From Pseudomonadota bacterium (GTDB taxonomy: Bacteria; Pseudomonadota; Gammaproteobacteria; Xanthomonadales; Rhodanobacteraceae), in the NCBI GenBank assembly GCA_028873095.1, contig JAGWMU010000006.1, forward strand, positions 1 to 39,708: a stretch of 39,708 bases of DNA, written 5' to 3'. The translations under genes were made by a program, and so were the position numbers. A model generated the notes under the pieces. The model saw only the letters and a program-made list of their open reading frames with translations. It did no database searches and was not told the DNA's origin. Shown here in pieces: positions 36,853 to 39,708 of this stretch. How positions within the stretch are numbered: position 1 is the stretch's first letter; each line of letters starts with the position of its first letter.

Positions 36853-38633
36853 AGTTGGCGAAAAGCATGGCATGGTTGGGATGGGCTGCGCTGGTGTTTG
36901 CCCTGCCGGCGTGGGCAGGCCCGGGCGCCGACGCGAAGTTCAGGAGCATCTACAGCCAGGAGTGGGCCTGGCGCACCGGCCAGGCCGGGGTCAGCGCGTC
37001 GGGCGAATCCGGGCCGAACAATGGCCGCCTCGACGATGTCGACGCGGCCAGCCAGCAACAGCGCCTGGTGTACTGGCGGCACGTGCTCAGGCAGCTCGAC
37101 GGCATCGACGTGGCGCAACTGTCGCCGGCCAATCGCGTCAACTACGCGGTCTATCGCGAACAGATCGCCAACTTCGTGGCCGATCAGCACTTCAAGAACT
37201 GGCAGATGCCGTTCAACAGCGATTCGGCGTTCTGGTCCGACATCGACTACGAGCTGGGCGGCGACAAGCTGCGCACGCCGGACGACTACCGCAGGTACCT
37301 CGATCGGCTGGGCCAGATCCCGGCGTATTTCGACCAGCAGATCGCCAACATGCGAGCTGGCCTCAAGCGTGGCTTCAGTGTGCCGCGCGCCGTCCTCACG
37401 GGCCGCGATGTCTCGATCGCCGCCGTCGCCGAGCTGAAGGATCCGACCCAAAGCAGTTTCTACAAGCCGTTCGAGCAACTGCCGTCCTCGATCCCGGCCG
37501 ATCAGGCGCAGGCGTTGCAGGGTCAGGCCCTGCAGCGGATCCGCGACGACGTGATCCCGGCCTACGCGAAGCTGCTGGCGTTCTTTCGCGACGAGTACGT
37601 GCCGCATGCGCGCACCACGCTGGCGGCCGAGGCGTTGCCCGACGGCAAGGCGTATTACCGCCAGCAGATCCGCGAGTACACCACGCTCGACCTGAGCCCG
37701 GACCAGATCCACCGGATCGGGCTCGAGCAGGTGGCGAAGATCCATGCGCAGATGCTGGAAGTCATGCGGCAAACCGGCTTCAAGGGCAGCTTCGCCGACT
37801 TCCTGCGGTTTCTGCGCAGCGATCCGCGGTTCTACGCGAAGACGCCGGGCGAGCTGTTGCGGCGCAGCGCCTGGGTGGCCAAGGAAGTGGACGGCCAGCT
37901 GTCGAAATTCTTCGGCCATCTGCCGCGCGAACGCTTCACCATCGAACCGGTGCCGGCCGACATCGCGCCGTACTACACCTCCGGCCGCGGTGGCCCGGAC
38001 GTGTACCTGGTCAACACCTACGATCTCAAGTCGCGGCCGCTGTACAACCTGCCGGCACTGACCCTGCACGAGTCGTATCCGGGCCATGCGCTGCAGCTGG
38101 AACTGGCCAGCGAGCAGCACGGGCAGCCGGCGTTCCGCCGCGACGGCTACATCTCCGCCTATGGCGAGGGCTGGGGCCTGTACTCGGAATATCTCGGCAA
38201 CGAGATGGGCATCTACCGGACGCCGTACCAGAGATTCGGTTTTCTCAGCTACCAGATGTGGCGTGCCTGCCGGCTGGTGGTCGACACCGGCATCCATCAC
38301 CTGGGCTGGACCCGCCAGCAGGCGATCGACTACCTCACCGCCAACACCGCGTTGTCGGCGCGCGAGATCGCCAACGAGGTGGACCGCTACATCAGCTGGC
38401 CGGGGCAGGCGCTGTCGTACGAGCTGGGCTACCTGAAGATCCTGGAACTGCGGCACAAGGCCGAGCAGGTGCTCGGCGCGAAGTTCGACCTGCGCCATTT
38501 CCACGACACCGTGCTGCAGATCGGCTCGGTGCCGCTGCCGGTGCTGCAGCAGCGGATCGATCGCTTCATCGCCGAAGGCGGGCCGGAGCCGGACTTCGGC
38601 GGCGGCTGCGCGAAGGACGCGAAGCGGCCCTGA
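36849..38633 (+). CDS. DUF885-family putative metallopeptidase (secreted)
   Basis: Signal-like N-terminus; LHESYPGHALQLELA and the DUF885 motif YGEGWGLYSEYLGNEMG; GTG start overlapping the SulP stop. Confidence 0.92.
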   Translation: MKLAKSMAWLGWAALVFALPAWAGPGADAKFRSIYSQEWAWRTGQAGVSASGESGPNNGRLDDVDAASQQQRLVYWRHVLRQLDGIDVAQLSPANRVNYAVYREQIANFVADQHFKNWQMPFNSDSAFWSDIDYELGGDKLRTPDDYRRYLDRLGQIPAYFDQQIANMRAGLKRGFSVPRAVLTGRDVSIAAVAELKDPTQSSFYKPFEQLPSSIPADQAQALQGQALQRIRDDVIPAYAKLLAFFRDEYVPHARTTLAAEALPDGKAYYRQQIREYTTLDLSPDQIHRIGLEQVAKIHAQMLEVMRQTGFKGSFADFLRFLRSDPRFYAKTPGELLRRSAWVAKEVDGQLSKFFGHLPRERFTIEPVPADIAPYYTSGRGGPDVYLVNTYDLKSRPLYNLPALTLHESYPGHALQLELASEQHGQPAFRRDGYISAYGEGWGLYSEYLGNEMGIYRTPYQRFGFLSYQMWRACRLVVDTGIHHLGWTRQQAIDYLTANTALSAREIANEVDRYISWPGQALSYELGYLKILELRHKAEQVLGAKFDLRHFHDTVLQIGSVPLPVLQQRIDRFIAEGGPEPDFGGGCAKDAKRP

Positions 38634-38635
38634 CC

Positions 38636-39708
38636 GTGCCCGGCGCCGACACCATTGCCGCCATCGCCAGCGCCCCTGGCGCGGCCGGCGTGGGCGTGGT
38701 GCGGGTATCCGGACCGGCCGTGCCGGCGATCGCGCGGACCCTGCTCGGCCGCGCGCCGCGGGCACGCCACGCGCACCTGCTCGCGCTGCGCGATGCCGGC
38801 GGCGCCCTGATCGATCGCGGCCTGCTGCTGCATTTCCCCGCCCCCGCCTCGTATACCGGCGAGCACGTGCTGGAGTTGCAGGGCCACGGCAGTGCGGTGC
38901 TGCTGGACGCCTTGCTGCGGCGGGTCTGCCAGCTCGGTGCGCGGCTGGCGCGGCCCGGCGAATTCACCGAACGCGCCTTCCTCAACGGCAAGCTCGACCT
39001 GGCCCAGGCCGAAGCCGTGGCCGACCTGATCGCCGCTCGTTCGCAGGCGGGCGCCCGCGCCGCGCTGCAGTCGATGGAGGGCGTGTTCTCGCGCAAGGTC
39101 GAGGCACTGCTGCAGGATCTGATCGCCCTGCGTGTGCATATCGAGGCGGCGATCGATTTCCCCGAGGAGGAAATCGACTTTCTGGCCGACCCGGCCATCG
39201 GTCGCCGGCTCGATGCCGTGCGCGCCGAACTGGCCGACCTGTTGCGCGAGGCGAAACGCGGGCTGCGCCTCAACGACGGCCTGCGCGTGGTGATCATCGG
39301 ACGGCCGAACGCCGGCAAGTCCAGTCTGCTCAACGCGCTGGCCGGCAGCGACCGCGCCATCGTCAACGCCGCCGCCGGCACCACCCGCGACGTGCTGCGC
39401 GAAGCGCTGAGCCTCGACGGCATCGCGCTGGAGCTGGCCGACACCGCCGGCCTGCGCGAGACCGACGATGAGGTCGAGCGCGAAGGCGTGCGCCGCGCGC
39501 AGGGCGAACTGCAGCGCGCCGACGTGGCCCTGCTGGTCACCGACGCCGCGCACGCCGATGCCGACCTGGCCTGGTTCGCCGCCTTGCCGCCCGGCGTCGA
39601 GCGCCTGCTGCTGATCAACAAGATCGATCTCGCCGGCCGCGCCGCGCACAGCGAGCTGCGCGCCGGCTGCCGCTGGCTGTGGGCATCGGCCAAGACCGGC
39701 GCCGGCCT
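38636..39708 (+). CDS. mnmE: tRNA uridine-5-carboxymethylaminomethyl modification GTPase MnmE (3' end outside window)
   Basis: GTG start; TIAAIASAPGAAGVGVVRVSG, PASYTGEHVLELQGHGS, PGEFTERAFLNGKLDLAQAEAVADLIAA, GRPNAGKSSLLNAL, GTTRDVLRE, DTAGLRET. Not in the supplied ORF track. Confidence 0.97.
   Translation, partial: MPGADTIAAIASAPGAAGVGVVRVSGPAVPAIARTLLGRAPRARHAHLLALRDAGGALIDRGLLLHFPAPASYTGEHVLELQGHGSAVLLDALLRRVCQLGARLARPGEFTERAFLNGKLDLAQAEAVADLIAARSQAGARAALQSMEGVFSRKVEALLQDLIALRVHIEAAIDFPEEEIDFLADPAIGRRLDAVRAELADLLREAKRGLRLNDGLRVVIIGRPNAGKSSLLNALAGSDRAIVNAAAGTTRDVLREALSLDGIALELADTAGLRETDDEVEREGVRRAQGELQRADVALLVTDAAHADADLAWFAALPPGVERLLLINKIDLAGRAAHSELRAGCRWLWASAKTGAG

Noticed and set aside
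35158-38765. 571-aa and 890-aa minus-strand ORFs
   Set aside because: Antisense to the SulP, DUF885 and mnmE genes, which have clear motifs.
1-39708. CRISPR arrays, prophage or complete mobile elements
   Set aside because: No regularly spaced direct repeats, cas genes, integrases or intact transposases were seen in the translated frames.

Overview
GC-rich, densely packed bacterial chromosome segment, probably a gammaproteobacterium of the Xanthomonadales/Rhodanobacteraceae type (inferred from gene content and repeat style, not proven). From left to right it contains: the 3' end of glnA with a terminator; a six-gene hydrogenase-4-like (hyfBCEFGI) membrane complex whose large subunit lacks the [NiFe]-ligand CxxC motifs; a ribbon-helix-helix regulator overlapping a gene of unknown function; an MFS exporter; a pair of M16 peptidases (one with HxxEH, one without); a PagL-type lipid A deacylase; a MarR-NodT-EmrA-EmrB efflux operon with a REPIN-like element between emrA and emrB; an eight-gene lipid-modification operon (desaturase, FAD oxidoreductase, DUF1365, CFA-type methyltransferase, DUF2878, DUF1295, second coclaurine-N-methyltransferase-like methyltransferase, lipocalin) downstream of an ECF sigma/ChrR-type anti-sigma pair; a photolyase gene with an internal deletion; a DcaP-like porin; a GST; a WYL regulator; a ParB-like protein; a SulP transporter; a DUF885 peptidase; and the 5' part of mnmE. 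The strongest candidates for follow-up are the Ni-ligand-less hyf-like complex, the sigma/ChrR-linked two-methyltransferase lipid operon, the broken photolyase in the same cluster, and several palindromic or repeat elements. All family assignments come from reading motifs; no database search was run.
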